Shown here in pieces: positions 12,709 through 24,221 of a stretch of 64,000 nt of DNA. The notes under the pieces were generated by a model, which saw nothing but the letters and a program-made list of their open reading frames with translations, ran no database searches and was not told the origin of the DNA. A program made the position numbers and the translations under genes. Location: assembly GCA_008694505.1 (NCBI GenBank), contig VZDJ01000623.1, positions 1,608,442-1,672,441 on the forward strand, written 5' to 3'. This DNA is from Cyanoderma ruficeps (lineage: Eukaryota > Chordata > Aves > Passeriformes > Timaliidae). Position 1 is the first letter of the stretch. The number at the start of each line of letters is the position of its first letter.

Positions 12709-14808
12709 CCAAACTGAAAGAAGCTTAAAAATATGATTCTTTCACCTCCGCTGAAATTTCTGCACACCTTGAAAGGTGTTCTGTTCCTTTAAAACTACAT
12801 CTTAAAAAAGATGAATACTGCAGTGAAGAAGACTCTGAAGAAAATGTGTAATTTTAACAAAAACAAGTGGTTTCTTTAATACTAAAAAAAAAAATTTGAA
12901 AAGTCCCCAAATTACTTCCTCAATACTAGGCAATGTGTGAATTAAAATTTAAATTTTTAAACATTCATATCTGTTACATATATGTTTTACTCAGATATTC
13001 CAGTGATCTGAAGCCCTTGAGTGTGAAAGGAAGCCAAAATTTCTTTACCAAGTGATATTTTGTAGTCAAGAATTTACATTCTTTGAGGACAGTTTATTTT
13101 TACCTGTTGTTAAAAAAACGTTTCTTTTCCTAAGAATTTAGGAAAAATTATAAAACTTCTGCGAAAAGTGAACTCTTTTTCTCCAGATTTTTCCTAATTC
13201 TAAACTAGAGATTTGAGGAAACATAAAAGAAAAGGAACAAAGGATTGAAAGTGGGGGAGGAATTAGAAAATGGTGCTTAAAATTTCATAATTTCTATACT
13301 GAATCCATTTCATTCTATCTTTGTCCTCCCCTTTTCACACTTTTTTTTCTTTCTACTCATAGCTGGAACATAGCGTGGCCCAAATTATAGGTCATTTATA
13401 TTGTATTAATATTCACCATTCCTTATTTTGACAAAACACTGATAAAAGTTGTTTGCTGAAGAAATACGTTAATATTAATAAGTGAATAATGAGTTCACTT
13501 AAGACTTTCATTGTCTGTACATTCATAAGTTTGAAAGATGAACACAATAGCTGAGCAAAAAATATTGCTAATTATGGTCTCAGTTGCATCACCAGAACAG
13601 CACAGCTTTTCCTAGAGATGCACTAAATAAAAGCAGAAATCAAAATATCAGCCTTGGACTTAAGAGTGGAGCTGAAACCCCACCTCGGATTCATTTCTTC
13701 CTTCTAGCTTTACTTCTCATCCTGCCATAACTTTCTAAATATTTGTTGAAAGAGCTCTTGGGAGCTCTCATGTTTGTTACAAAAGACTGGCCGTATTTAT
13801 TCCAGTAAGGGAAAATGTTGGCCTCACTGTAAACAAGAAGCAGCTGGACTGTGCTGATGAGCTCCAGTGAGAGCAGAGTTTATGCACATTTTTTTGTAGG
13901 TGGGCATTTGTGTATTGTCTGCTTCTCCAGCAGAGTTTTGTTTTGTCTTGGAGTTGATACTCCACACCGAGATACATGTAAATAAACTTCCCGTGGGCTC
14001 TTGTAAAAAAAAGCGATTGCTGAACACATCAAAACAGTCACAAAATTACTAAGCTGCCCTAAAATTGGTCTGAGAACTGGTTGAGGAGCAAGGAACAGCT
14101 GGAGTGGGCGAGAGGTGGCCACCAAGGGCTGAGAGAACTCCCTTACTGGAGCCTGGGATTGTTTGTTTCCAGGAGACGCAGGGGAGCAAAGTCCACCCGA
14201 GGAATATTTTCTTATCATCTCGTTCATGCTCTGAAAATTGAACCGCACAATATTTTTTACAGGAAGAAAGAAACAAAACCGAAACAAAACCTTCCACAAA
14301 AGGGTTTTAGTGTACATTTGAGGACAAAATTAATAAGATCAACTCAGCCTTCAGTGCCAAGTCAGGAAGAAAATTTTCTTCAAGGTTTTGATTGAGTCTA
14401 TTAAGGCCTCTTCATTATAAAACTTCCAGTGTTGTTCACAGTGGGAAACATGATTCCAAAGTAACTTGTCTGTCAGATTTGTTCTGGTTTAGCAACAGGA
14501 AGATTGAATTTTAAAATTAATGTAGGAAGTAGAACAGTGGGAATGGCTGAAAGACGCTTTGCCTATTACAAGTTTATGCTTGTGAAATGTAAATCTTGAT
14601 GTATTTCTGCTTTTTTTGGACACGTGTAATTGTTGGATCAGCTGGAAACTTGAGTTAGCCCAGCTCAGGTCTGACTTGCTCCTTTAAAATCTCTATCCAT
14701 CATCTGTAAAAAGGAAATTTGTACAACTATTGCCCTAACTTTTACACCTTAGTAAAGTGCCAAGAGATCCGTGTCCATCTAATATTCTAACTAGTATTCT
14801 GAAATGAT
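12709..14808. other. Unannotated stretch with the longest non-repeat frame
   Basis: AT-rich noncoding-looking DNA. The minus-strand frame 13880-14317 (145 codons) is the longest that overlaps no repeat I recognise. Two other minus frames and a plus frame (14081-14395) are open over parts of the same DNA. Its peptide has no recognised domain, and I see no supporting splice or promoter context. I treat it as chance. Confidence 0.45.
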
Positions 14809-14872
14809 GAAGATATGTATATGTATTTATGTAAGTATATATGTGTCTATCTATATATATATATATATATAT
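14809..14872. repeat. AT-rich microsatellite with a (TA)n core
   Basis: The degenerate TATG/TATC region at 14809-14851 leads into about 21 bases of perfect TA alternation at 14852-14872. It can unpair easily and is likely to be polymorphic in length. Confidence 0.9.
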
Positions 14873-15474
14873 CCAAATAAGTAATTTTAATTTCATTGAT
14901 GTGATATAGGCAGATTTTTCCCAGTGGCCCACTTGCCCATTCGAGAGGGCAAGTTCAGTCATCAAATAGGATTCTGACCGGAAGGAAGTTTATGGTGTGA
15001 TTTCCAGCCTGGGTGAAATGTTCTAATTTAAGCACTGTGAATACCTTCCAGTGTGATCACCTGTTAGGCAGAACATTCAGATTTAAGGTATTTTGTTTTA
15101 AAGGGTATTTTTTTCCTTTTCTTTTCTGAGCTGAAGACAATCTGAAGGTATTTCAAGATGAAGGCATTTATATTCCAAGGAACAAAACAAAGAGATGCTG
15201 TAATGGCATATGTGAGCTACATTTACCCTGAGGCATTTACCATAAAGTTCAGGGTGGTTTTTTTTGTTGCATCGTTCTGACAGCTGTGAATAGGAAAATG
15301 AACATATTGCTATTGTCACTGGGAACTACCATTTACATCTTGGGATACATGAGGGAAAGGGAAAGGTACCAGCATCTGTGAGCACACACAGAGGACACAG
15401 ATCCAGAGAGCTCCCTTGGATTCATTTTGTTTGGAATTCAAGACGGAAGAAACTGTTAAAACAACTGCTGATTC
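14873..15474. other. Unannotated stretch
   Basis: No gene or recognisable repeat was seen. The sequence becomes steadily more purine-rich on the plus strand towards the tract that follows. Confidence 0.5.
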
Positions 15475-15682
15475 TTTTTCTAATAGGGAAAAGAGGGAGG
15501 GAATGAAGTTGGGAGAAGAAAAGTAATGAGGAATGCATGGTGAGAGAGAGAGGGAGGAAGGGAAGCAAACAGGCAAGCTGGCAGGTGAGTATGCAGGAAG
15601 GAGAGATAAATAGGGAAAATTGTATAGAAAGAAAGGTAAAGAAAATGAAAGAGTGAAAGAAAAATTGAACGAAAAAGGAAAT
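15475..15682. repeat. Purine-rich flank of the microsatellite
   Basis: Strongly A/G-biased sequence with short GAGA, GGAA and GAAA runs and occasional pyrimidines. It looks like a degenerate margin of the pure purine tract downstream. Confidence 0.75.
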
Positions 15683-16003
<321 letters not shown>

Positions 16004-18164
16004 CTAAGAAGACAAAGACTGACATCTTCCTACCTATTTTTTCTGGAGAGGTACATTTGGTATATTTGATGTGCAGAGACAATTTAAAACGACCTTCTAC
16101 AAATGTCCTAGTGCAGAAAACAAGAAAAATCCATCACTTTAAATGTCTGGAAAAGTTCATTATGCTCTCTCTAGTCTCTGTGGAGCATCTTTAAGCAAAA
16201 GCATGGTAAATAATATATCAATTTTCTATCGCCACCTATGAGTGAAAATGTAGAACTGCAAATTATTCTTCTGTACATAACAGGAAAGAGATGTCAGTGG
16301 TAGTTCAAGTATTTCCAGACATATATATAGAATACGTCTGAGGCAAAACCAACTACAGTAATTTGTTTCTGGAGGGAATAAGCCAATTTTCAGCATATTT
16401 GGGGTTTAATAATTGATTTAATTTTATTAATACCATACATTTTGGGACTTATTCCAGTAGTTCTACTATCTTGTCCTAACTGAAGCCAAAATTTGGGTGT
16501 TCTGTGGTCCAGGATAAAGACATGTCTGATATGGATGGTGCATGCCACATAAAAGCAAGGGTAGTCTCAACCTCCTGTATCTACGTAGTATTTCTAGATT
16601 ATTAGCTCTGAGATATAGGCAGTGATTTAATGGCAACTGGTGCATGAGGAGAGGAGGAAATAGGAGAGAAACACGGATAAGAATTTGCTTAAACCAGCAA
16701 AAGGGTCAAAGTGGAATAGATCAAAAAATCTGAGTGAACGTAAACCAGTGAGATATAGAGTGGTTGAACAATGGGGCTGAAAGGAGAATCAGGACGTTCA
16801 GGATGAGGGATTAGGGGAAAATGGGTATGGCTGTTGAAAGTGAGTATGATTCTTGAGGTCACAGAGTAGAAAGGAATGAGTCCTGTGAGATGGAAGCAGC
16901 AGGACTTGAGGAAGAGTAAAGCAAAGTGAAGACAACACAGAATGTGTTGAGATGCTCCTCTAGGATCCAGGAACTCTGGATATCGTATTTAGCTGAACAA
17001 GAATCTTCCTGTGTGATTGGGAGAAAAAGAAAAAAAAAAAGAATAACTCTGGGGCCAATTCACAGTAAGAGTCCTGCTGGAATTCGTTAAGTGAATGAAA
17101 CATGGCAGCACAGAGATCTTTGAGTCTCCCCAGACTCCTGAATAGTCGTGGAGGAAAAGCCACGTGTAGGCTGTGAATGATCTGCATGCATTTGGCTGGA
17201 TGAATTGCATTTAAAAGCTGCTTATTTTGCTCCATTGTCTTTGAAGGGAGTCAAGGGTGCCCAGATCATGTGGAGACTTCTGGAGCAGTCATTCAGCTTC
17301 CTCCTCTTGTGAATGGAGAGAAATGGGCATTTCCAGTGTGTGATTCATTGCAGCTACTCCGAGCACTTGTCTAAATTGCCTTATGGAATTGCCTTTTTTC
17401 CTTTCTTTTAAGAAAAACTCAGCCTGTTATTCCTGAGTGACTAACAGGCTTTGATAATTCACACTTCCATGCCTAAACTTAGGTGAGATGAATCCCACTC
17501 GTGAAATATGACATCCCCATGAATTCCTTCCTGCCAGAGAGTTAGTTGACAAAGGTCGAGAGACCAGCTAGCTGAAGATTTACATTACAACTGTCCTGGC
17601 TGCCTCATGTAGATGGATAATTTATTGATGCTGTGAGTGTTTCTCTTGAACACATCTCTCAATGCACCACAGAGAGTTCCCTAAAATCTCATCATTTTGG
17701 CAGCTCAAGGGACATCGATGAGTCTCCAGCCCACATTTTCCCTGTGCCCACGTTCTTGGGGCAGGACTGTCTCATCTCACTGTAAGGATTAACACATGGA
17801 AGTTGCTTGCAGGGATGTAAGAAGGTATGAAGGCAGAGGTCATAAATAAAATGACCCAGTGTAAAATGTCCATTGAATGACAAAGTGAAGTTGAAGCACC
17901 AGCATTACAAAATTACCATAATAAAGTCCAGTTTAAGCATTTGGTGAATTCTGAAACAGGGCTTTCTATGTTTGAGTTGGATCTGCCACAAAATATGTAT
18001 GTGATCCTCAGAAGGGCAAAGAAGACTTTTGGGAAAATCAGGCAATCTTTGCTGATAGAGTATAAGCCAGAATAGAGCCTTTATTTAATGCAATCTTTAT
18101 CTATCCTCTTTAACACTGAAGATACAGAGAAAGCTTCCAAAAGGCAAAAAGCTTTGGCTTTGAA
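16004..18164. other. Unannotated stretch
   Basis: No gene or transposon was recognised. The part at 16620-16960 remains A/G-rich on the plus strand. Frames at 16960-17235 and 17692-17883 (minus) are short and featureless. Confidence 0.5.
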
Positions 18165-18416
18165 TGGAAAGACAGTATGTTTAGACTGGATATCAGAGAG
18201 AAATTTGTAAGAAATCTTTACTGTGAGGGTGGTGAGGCCCTGGCACAGGTTGCCTATGCAAGCTGTGGCTAACCCATCCCTGGAAGTGCTCAAGACCAGA
18301 TTGGATGGGGCTTGGAGCAGCTTGGGACAGTGGGTCACATCCATGCCCATGGCAATTGTCCTGGAACTAGGTAATATTTAAAGTCTCTTCCAACCCAAAC
18401 CCTTCTGTGATTCTTC
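18165..18416 (+). mobile_element. CR1 LINE 3' end
   Basis: A plus-strand CR1 tail of about 250 bases. Anchors in order are 'tttagactggatatcagaga', 'ctttactgtgagggtggtga', 'ggcacaggttgcctatgcaa', 'gcttggagcagcttgggaca' and the terminal 'ccaacccaaacccttctgtg' plus 'attctt'. The 3' boundary is clear. A small local duplication of a 'gaaat' segment is visible near 18198-18215. No coding capacity remains. The minus frame 18081-18350 across it is a shadow. It ends 130 bases before another CR1 that points the opposite way, so the two 3' ends converge. Confidence 0.95.
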
Positions 18417-18544
18417 AACTTTCTCATCTATGGTTGCATCCAGGGCCAATGGACACTTCTGATCATACTGCTTTGCTTTTCACTATTGGGATGGAGGCAC
18501 AAAATATGACTCTTTGTAATACAATCCCATACCAAAGGAATCAC

Positions 18545-18812
18545 TGGGTGGCTCCGTCTGGAAGGGACCTTGGGAAGACAAGTGGCCCAATCCCTCTGCT
18601 CCAGAAGGGCCATCCAGAGCCAGTGGCCCAGGACCATGTCCAGACAACTTTTGAATGTCTCCAGGGTAGGAGAGTCCATGACCTCTCTGGGCAACTTTTT
18701 CCACTGCTTGGTCACTCTCTCAATTAAAAAGTATTTCCTTAACATCCAGAGGGAACATCTTGTGTCTTGGTTTTGTACCCGTTGCCTCTGGTCCTGCCAC
18801 TGGCCACCAAAT
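18545..18812 (-). mobile_element. CR1 LINE 3' region, opposite orientation
   Basis: An inverted CR1 tail: 'ctggaagggaccttgggaag', 'caggaccatgtccagacaac', 'ttttgaatgtctccagggta', 'gacctctctgggcaactttt', 'aaaaagtatttccttaacat' and 'ttgcctctggtcctgccact' follow in the expected order. Its wording differs from the copy at 18165-18416, so it belongs to another CR1 subfamily and is not the second arm of a recent inverted duplication. Overlapping frames on both strands (18407-18869) are repeat-derived. The octamer end is largely lost. Confidence 0.95.
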
Positions 18813-21800
18813 GCCAAATTCAGTGCTGAAACAAATACATGTCTTGAGATGGTTGTTTTCTTTACATAGGAAATATGACAGTTATCTGGATAATTTTCAC
18901 TTTCTTACATTATGAATTTCATGTGAAATTAATATTTATCTGAAACCTAATGAATATTCCCAGAATATTAAGGAAAAGAACATTTTTGAAAGCCTGTGTG
19001 GAGCATATGAAATATTTATAATTTCATATTGATTTTGGTAGCTTTGCTGGTAAATATTTTAATTAAAGAACTTCACAAAAGACTCACAAAATGAGACAGA
19101 CAAGAGCATAGTTTTTTTAAGCTTTCTAAAAATCTTGTTTTTGATGATCCCTAATACTTATGATCAGCTGTGGGAGACTGTATCAGGTTATAAAAACTGA
19201 AAGATGTGAGCAATAAAACAAAGTCTGGTGCGTTCTCCAGATGCTCATTTTTAAATGCACTGGTAGCATATTTAGGACATAATTTAAGCAAATCATTTAA
19301 ACATCAGAGTTTTAATTTTCGTCTTCTGCTTCTCTGTCCTAATGTTTAGGAATTTGGGATGTAAGTTGGGAATTATTTTCAGAGATCTAGAACTCATGCA
19401 CCATGAGAAGAAAACTTTTAAATTAAATCTATTGGACAATCAAGAATTTATCATCCTGGTAGCTATTTTTACTACTAAAAAAGAGAAAAATCTGTTACTT
19501 AAACCATTTTTTGGCATTAAATATACTGTTAAAAATGTTCAATTAAAACTTGTGCAAGTCTCAGAGTATTTCTACTTCACTGAAGATATAATGGAATATA
19601 TTTAATTTGAGTGAAAGGATGTTAAAGATATAATAAAAGACTTTGACAGGTTTCTCAGAGAGCAAATGAAATTTAAATATGCAGATTGTACAGGCAGAAA
19701 AAAAAATGTTCTCTCAGGTCTGATTAATACACTTCAGTTCAGCAAATATGGCTTTACCACTAATCCAGGTAAAATAAAAGCAATATATTAAATGATTAAT
19801 CTACAGTCTAAGATGGTTGTTCTCAGATTTTTTGAGGATAAAACAGAATATCGAAAAATTCACACAAAAGCGATGTGATGTCAATAAAGCCTAAAGTGAA
19901 GAAGTGAAAATTCACATGACCCTTTAACAAAAGGACAATTATTAGACATTTGAATAATTAAAATTGCTCATATCATGTTTTTCTTTTACTCCCTGTACAC
20001 AGTGTTAGATATGTGCTGTATGGAGCATTTGCTGTGAGTTGTATTTATATCTTAATCCCTAATTTAATAAAACAACCCAAATTAAGGGACTGACTTCAAG
20101 CTGAAAGCGCAATTTAAAATTCTAATGTTTCTTTGTTTAGCTTAGTACCAAAAAAACCCCAAAAGTATGTAGGGGAAAATAAGCCTGGAAAACAGATGCA
20201 AGTCACTCCAAAAAAGTGTTCTAACCAATTAAATGCGGGGTACTCAGTGGGTACTAATTGGTGGGACTGACTCTCTAGGATGTGGGTTCACTTGCAGGTT
20301 TTGGAAAAGACTAGAATTCAAAATAAAACTATGATGAAGCTGACAATCCAAGGTTTGAAGGATAAATCATAAAAACCATTAAACTTCCATTTTAAAATGA
20401 CACAGGGTCTGGTTTTCAGAGGTGGTTACATGGCTACAGCAGCATAATACTCTTAGCTAGAATCTTTAAAAACCCCACAGCTCATATCTCCTAGGAAATT
20501 GGTTGTGTCCTTAATTTTCTCCTAGAGACAAATGATACATAAACATTTAATTGTTTTCATTAATAGAACTTGATCTCTTAGAAACTTTCTGTTCCTTTGA
20601 AATATTACTTCAAACTCTCAGCTGACATGAATTTAATGATATGATGCTACTGTTGCTCATGAGGCTCAAAATTTGCTTTTCTTTTTATTCCAACACGCCT
20701 AGCTCCAGGAGGCCTGTTATGCAAGAATCAATTTTTATTTAGTAAAAGATTAGCTTCTGCTCCTTGCCATCCACAAAAAAAAGTATGAAAATGCAAAACA
20801 ACACCTAAAGCAAGCTAGAAAACAAATAGAATTAGTTCTGGAGTTCTGAAAATATGATTTTATTTTTTTACATTGGACCTTGTCTTTCGAGAAGGGGAGA
20901 GACCCATCACTTATCAAAAGTTGAGGGTATTGATACTGAACTCCCCAATGTTCAAAAGGAAACCCAGTGGTTGCTGTTACATTGAGCACCAAGGGGATTA
21001 GCATTTTTGTGTCAATAAGGAATACAGAGTGAATCAAACAGAATGTCTGCATGCTATAAATACCTTGAAATTGGCAGAAATGTCATTCCAAAAAAGGGAG
21101 ACCCAGTTTTACAGAAGTGAAATAAACAATTTTGCATGAATAGCCCAAAGGGGGATATGGGTTATAAAACCATCTTTCTCTGCTGCTTTCTCCTGGCTTT
21201 TCAACTGGCTGGTGTTTTCTCTCTCCTTTTCTCTCTCAGCTCTGACTCAGTCAAGCAACTCACTTATTAAGTAAACAGCCTTCAGAGCAGCTTGTCTGAG
21301 GAATACAGTTCCATTAAGTAAAAATACGGAGCAAGAAACTCTTGAGAAGCGATGATCAGAGTTCTAAGAATACAAATGAACAAATGCACTTTCTGATTTA
21401 AATATGTTATTGTTATTAGCACCATTATTCATCTTCCAGTAGCTTCAGAACAAATGTCTCGCTGCACTAAACTTTCACAGGCATAAACATCTATTCTGCC
21501 CTAAATAACTTCCAGTGTAATTGAATGTTAGTAACATAAAACACTTATCAGGAAATGAGGCTGACTCATAGAGTCAACTCACTGTGTGACAGGTGGGTTC
21601 CAACCTATTTTTTAGTTGAAAAAAAATGTTCTTTGTGTTGATCTTGGGGTCTCTCAGAGGCTGGTTGTTTTTTAACGCACCCTCCTGCAGTGATGGCTGC
21701 CAAAACACTTGTAATTCTCCATTCAGCATTCAGCTGAATGATGCTGTTTCCTAAGGGTCTGCAAAGTGTTTCTGCCCGAGAGAAGGGAAGGTCTACAAAT

Positions 21801-21890
21801 CCCTGTGATTTCTGCTGCAAAGGCCCATGTTGCTGCACTAAATATGAGATGGGAACAGCAGTGGGGCTGCAATGGTTTTAAGATGCCATA
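18813..21890. other. Long AT-rich unannotated stretch
   Basis: Very AT-rich, especially at 18840-20100. I see no gene or recognised transposon. The plus frame 19342-19605 is lysine-, leucine- and isoleucine-rich, as expected of chance translation of AT-rich DNA. Confidence 0.5.
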
Positions 21891-21892
21891 GG

Positions 21893-22132
21893 GCAGGGTT
21901 AAATTGGATGCTAGCAAGAAATTCTTTGTGGTGAGAGTGATGAAGCATTGCAACAGTTTGTCCAAAGCAGCTGTGGCTGCTCCTGGATCCCTGGAAAAGT
22001 TCAAGGCCAGGTTGGATGGGGCTTGAAGCAACCTGGGATAATGGAAGGTGTCCCTGCCCATGGCAGGGCGTGGAACTGGATGATTTCTAGGGTCTCTTTC
22101 AATCCAAACCATTCACTGGTTCTTTGATTCTG
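21893..22132 (+). mobile_element. CR1 LINE 3' end
   Basis: A plus-strand CR1 tail. 'ttaaattggatgctagcaag' and 'aaattctttgtggtgagagt' open it, then 'agcagctgtggctgctcctg', 'caaggccaggttggatgggg', 'ggtgtccctgcccatggcag' and the terminal 'tttcaatccaaaccattcac', followed by octamer-like 'tctttgattctgtg'. This is among the best-preserved tails in the window. The minus frame 21723-22112 across it is a shadow. Confidence 0.95.
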
Positions 22133-22337
22133 TGTCAGTCGTTCCCTGCAGCAGCCAAAAGAAGCTTTCCCAGGTCCCACTCAGCCCTTGACTCAGAGCC
22201 CCGTGCAGGAATCCATTGTCTTCGACAATCAAAGTTAACACATTCTTCTTATTGTCCAAGGCCAACGAAGCACTTTGGAAACTGAAAGCATTTAAAAACA
22301 TGCCTGGAGCATCACTTTAGAAACAAGCAGACGCACA

Positions 22338-22412
22338 ATATCCCTGTGAGGCAGAACAATGCTATTATACTAATTTCACAGATGGATAAACTTGAACGCA
22401 GTAAGGTAAGGC
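22338..22412 (-). mobile_element. MIR-like ancient SINE remnant
   Basis: The run 'tccctgtgaggcagaacaat', 'attatactaatttcacagat' and 'ggataaacttgaacgcagta' follows the order of the reverse complement of the MIR 3' half (a 'ttacagatgaggaaactgag'-type core). MIR-family SINEs are amniote-wide and very old, so this would predate birds. Divergence is high. The assignment rests on pattern recognition and could also be an L2-related tail. Confidence 0.65.
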
Positions 22413-24189
22413 CTAGATCCTGCTTGGTGCTGTGCTTTGATATTTTAGGGGACTAAGCAGCACAGAGAGACTTTTCTTCCCTAGCAGGAAAGCTGAAAGG
22501 CAATCCATACAAGGAAATACAACAGGAGTGCAACTGCAAATGCCTTTACACACACAACCTGCACATGGCAGAGTGTGGCTCACCAGCTGGAGGGCTCCTC
22601 TTCTCTGCTGAGCTGCACAGGTAACAAGGGTACCAATGAACATTTTCCTGAAAAGCTGCTTTTTTTTTTGAACAGCAGTGAAATGAGCCCCATCTGCCTC
22701 AAAACACTGCCATGTTCTCCAAGCTGGCGTGAGTTCAAGGCAGATGTTGCCTCTGCTCTACTCTTTTCACCCTCGCCTCACCAGCAGGGCGGGGTTTGTC
22801 CAGAATAACCTTCCTTGACACCCAGGTGTCCTCATGGCCATGCTCAGGTCTCTGCTCAGCCTACCCCTGAATGTTAATGCTGATCTTCCTGCACGTCCCC
22901 TGTGAGGGGCTGCACTTGGGCAGGGTGACAGACCCTTCCACATCTGCTGGGCAAGAGCATTACTGAGTTTAATCTCGCTTTTTCACTTTGCACTACATGA
23001 AATTTTTAATTGTCTAGTTGAGAGAGGGTGGCAGCTGACAATTGCTTTGTTCAGACTCACAGAGCTGATAATGCTCTGTTCATGAAACTGGGGATGTTAA
23101 TGATTCGTAAGCTGATACTTCCTCACACTTGACTGTGCACAGTAGACTTCACAATTTGAGCTTGTCATTTTCATTTTTCGGGCGGGGGGGAAACTACAAC
23201 AAAACCTCTCTTTTTCATGGTAGACTTCTCTATAAGTGTGTAATTACATCCTGATGTTCTCTGTGATTTGTGCCTTGTTCAGCCCATTGAAAGTCAATTT
23301 TAATACACTTCTATAACATTTTTATTTTGTTAGGGAAAAAAAGTGCATTTTTTCCCATGTGACACTGTGGGGGTACTGTTTTCTTATCTATTAAGGATAT
23401 TATTTAAATACATAAAACGTGCTCCAAACAGCATTTCCATCAGAGGGAAACTGTAACCATTCCTATCCTGATATTTACCTCAAGAAGAAAGGACTTGTCA
23501 CTTCTGCAAGTGACTGGCTGTGGAAATATCTCAGTATCCATCCCAGGTCCTCATCACAGAAATCTCCTACAAGGATCCTTCCACATCTTGCAAAGCTTTA
23601 ATAATCAGACCTTCGATGTCAATGTAAGGGCTGTTTGCAAATTCATGTGGAAATAAACTCTTCCAAATCTTGCATCAGCTGACTGCTGTGGCTTTGGCTA
23701 CATCAATTAAGTGGCTGGAGATAAAGCATTCTGAGTATCTTAACATGCTTTGAGCATTTTTTTTAGGACACATTATTGTTCATGAAGTTGAGGGTTTTTT
23801 GGTAATGCAAGCCTAAATATTAAAAGCAGACTGTTGATTTTATGTGTCTACCTTTTTTAGTTGGCTGTGAAGTCTTATGCTCTGAAAAGCTGAATATGTT
23901 CAAATATCTTTGTTTAGAGAATGCAAATTGATAATAGTTTTAAAACATCTATTCTATAATTGAATTATAAACAACTGCAACCAGAACCACCTTAGAGACA
24001 TATTTTCAAAACAATTTGTTAGAAGAATAGCTAGTCCCAAATGACCAGATTAACACTTTTATGCCATGACTGCAGAATGGAGACAGGAGAAAGCTCGAAG
24101 TCTACCTTGGATTTGCAGCTTGTAGTGTCAGGGAACCAGACACAAAAGGTGGTTTCAGGTGACAAAGTAGAGAATATTAAAAGCTCTGT

Positions 24190-24192
<3 letters not shown>
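22413..24192. other. Unannotated stretch
   Basis: No gene was supported. The part at 22560-22940 is richer in G and C than its surroundings. The part at 22965-23105 contains several TAAT-type core sites in otherwise mixed sequence and could be conserved noncoding DNA, though I cannot test this. Confidence 0.45.

Positions 24193-24221
<29 letters not shown>
24193..24221. repeat. (TAAA)7 microsatellite
   Basis: Seven perfect TAAA units plus a final T. Downstream at 24238-24260 a shorter TAAA run is followed by 'tgtatcatatata', echoing the 'tgtttcatatata' after the first array, so the locus has a partial local duplication. Confidence 0.92.

Noticed and set aside
13880..14317. Minus-strand frame of 145 codons as a candidate gene
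   Set aside because: No domain is recognised, overlapping frames on both strands are also open, and no splice or promoter context is visible. This fits chance in a long window.
18428..18817. Minus-strand frame of 129 codons
   Set aside because: It lies almost wholly within the CR1 3' region, which is untranslated in the parent element.
21723..22112. Minus-strand frame of 129 codons
   Set aside because: It runs antisense through a CR1 3' tail.
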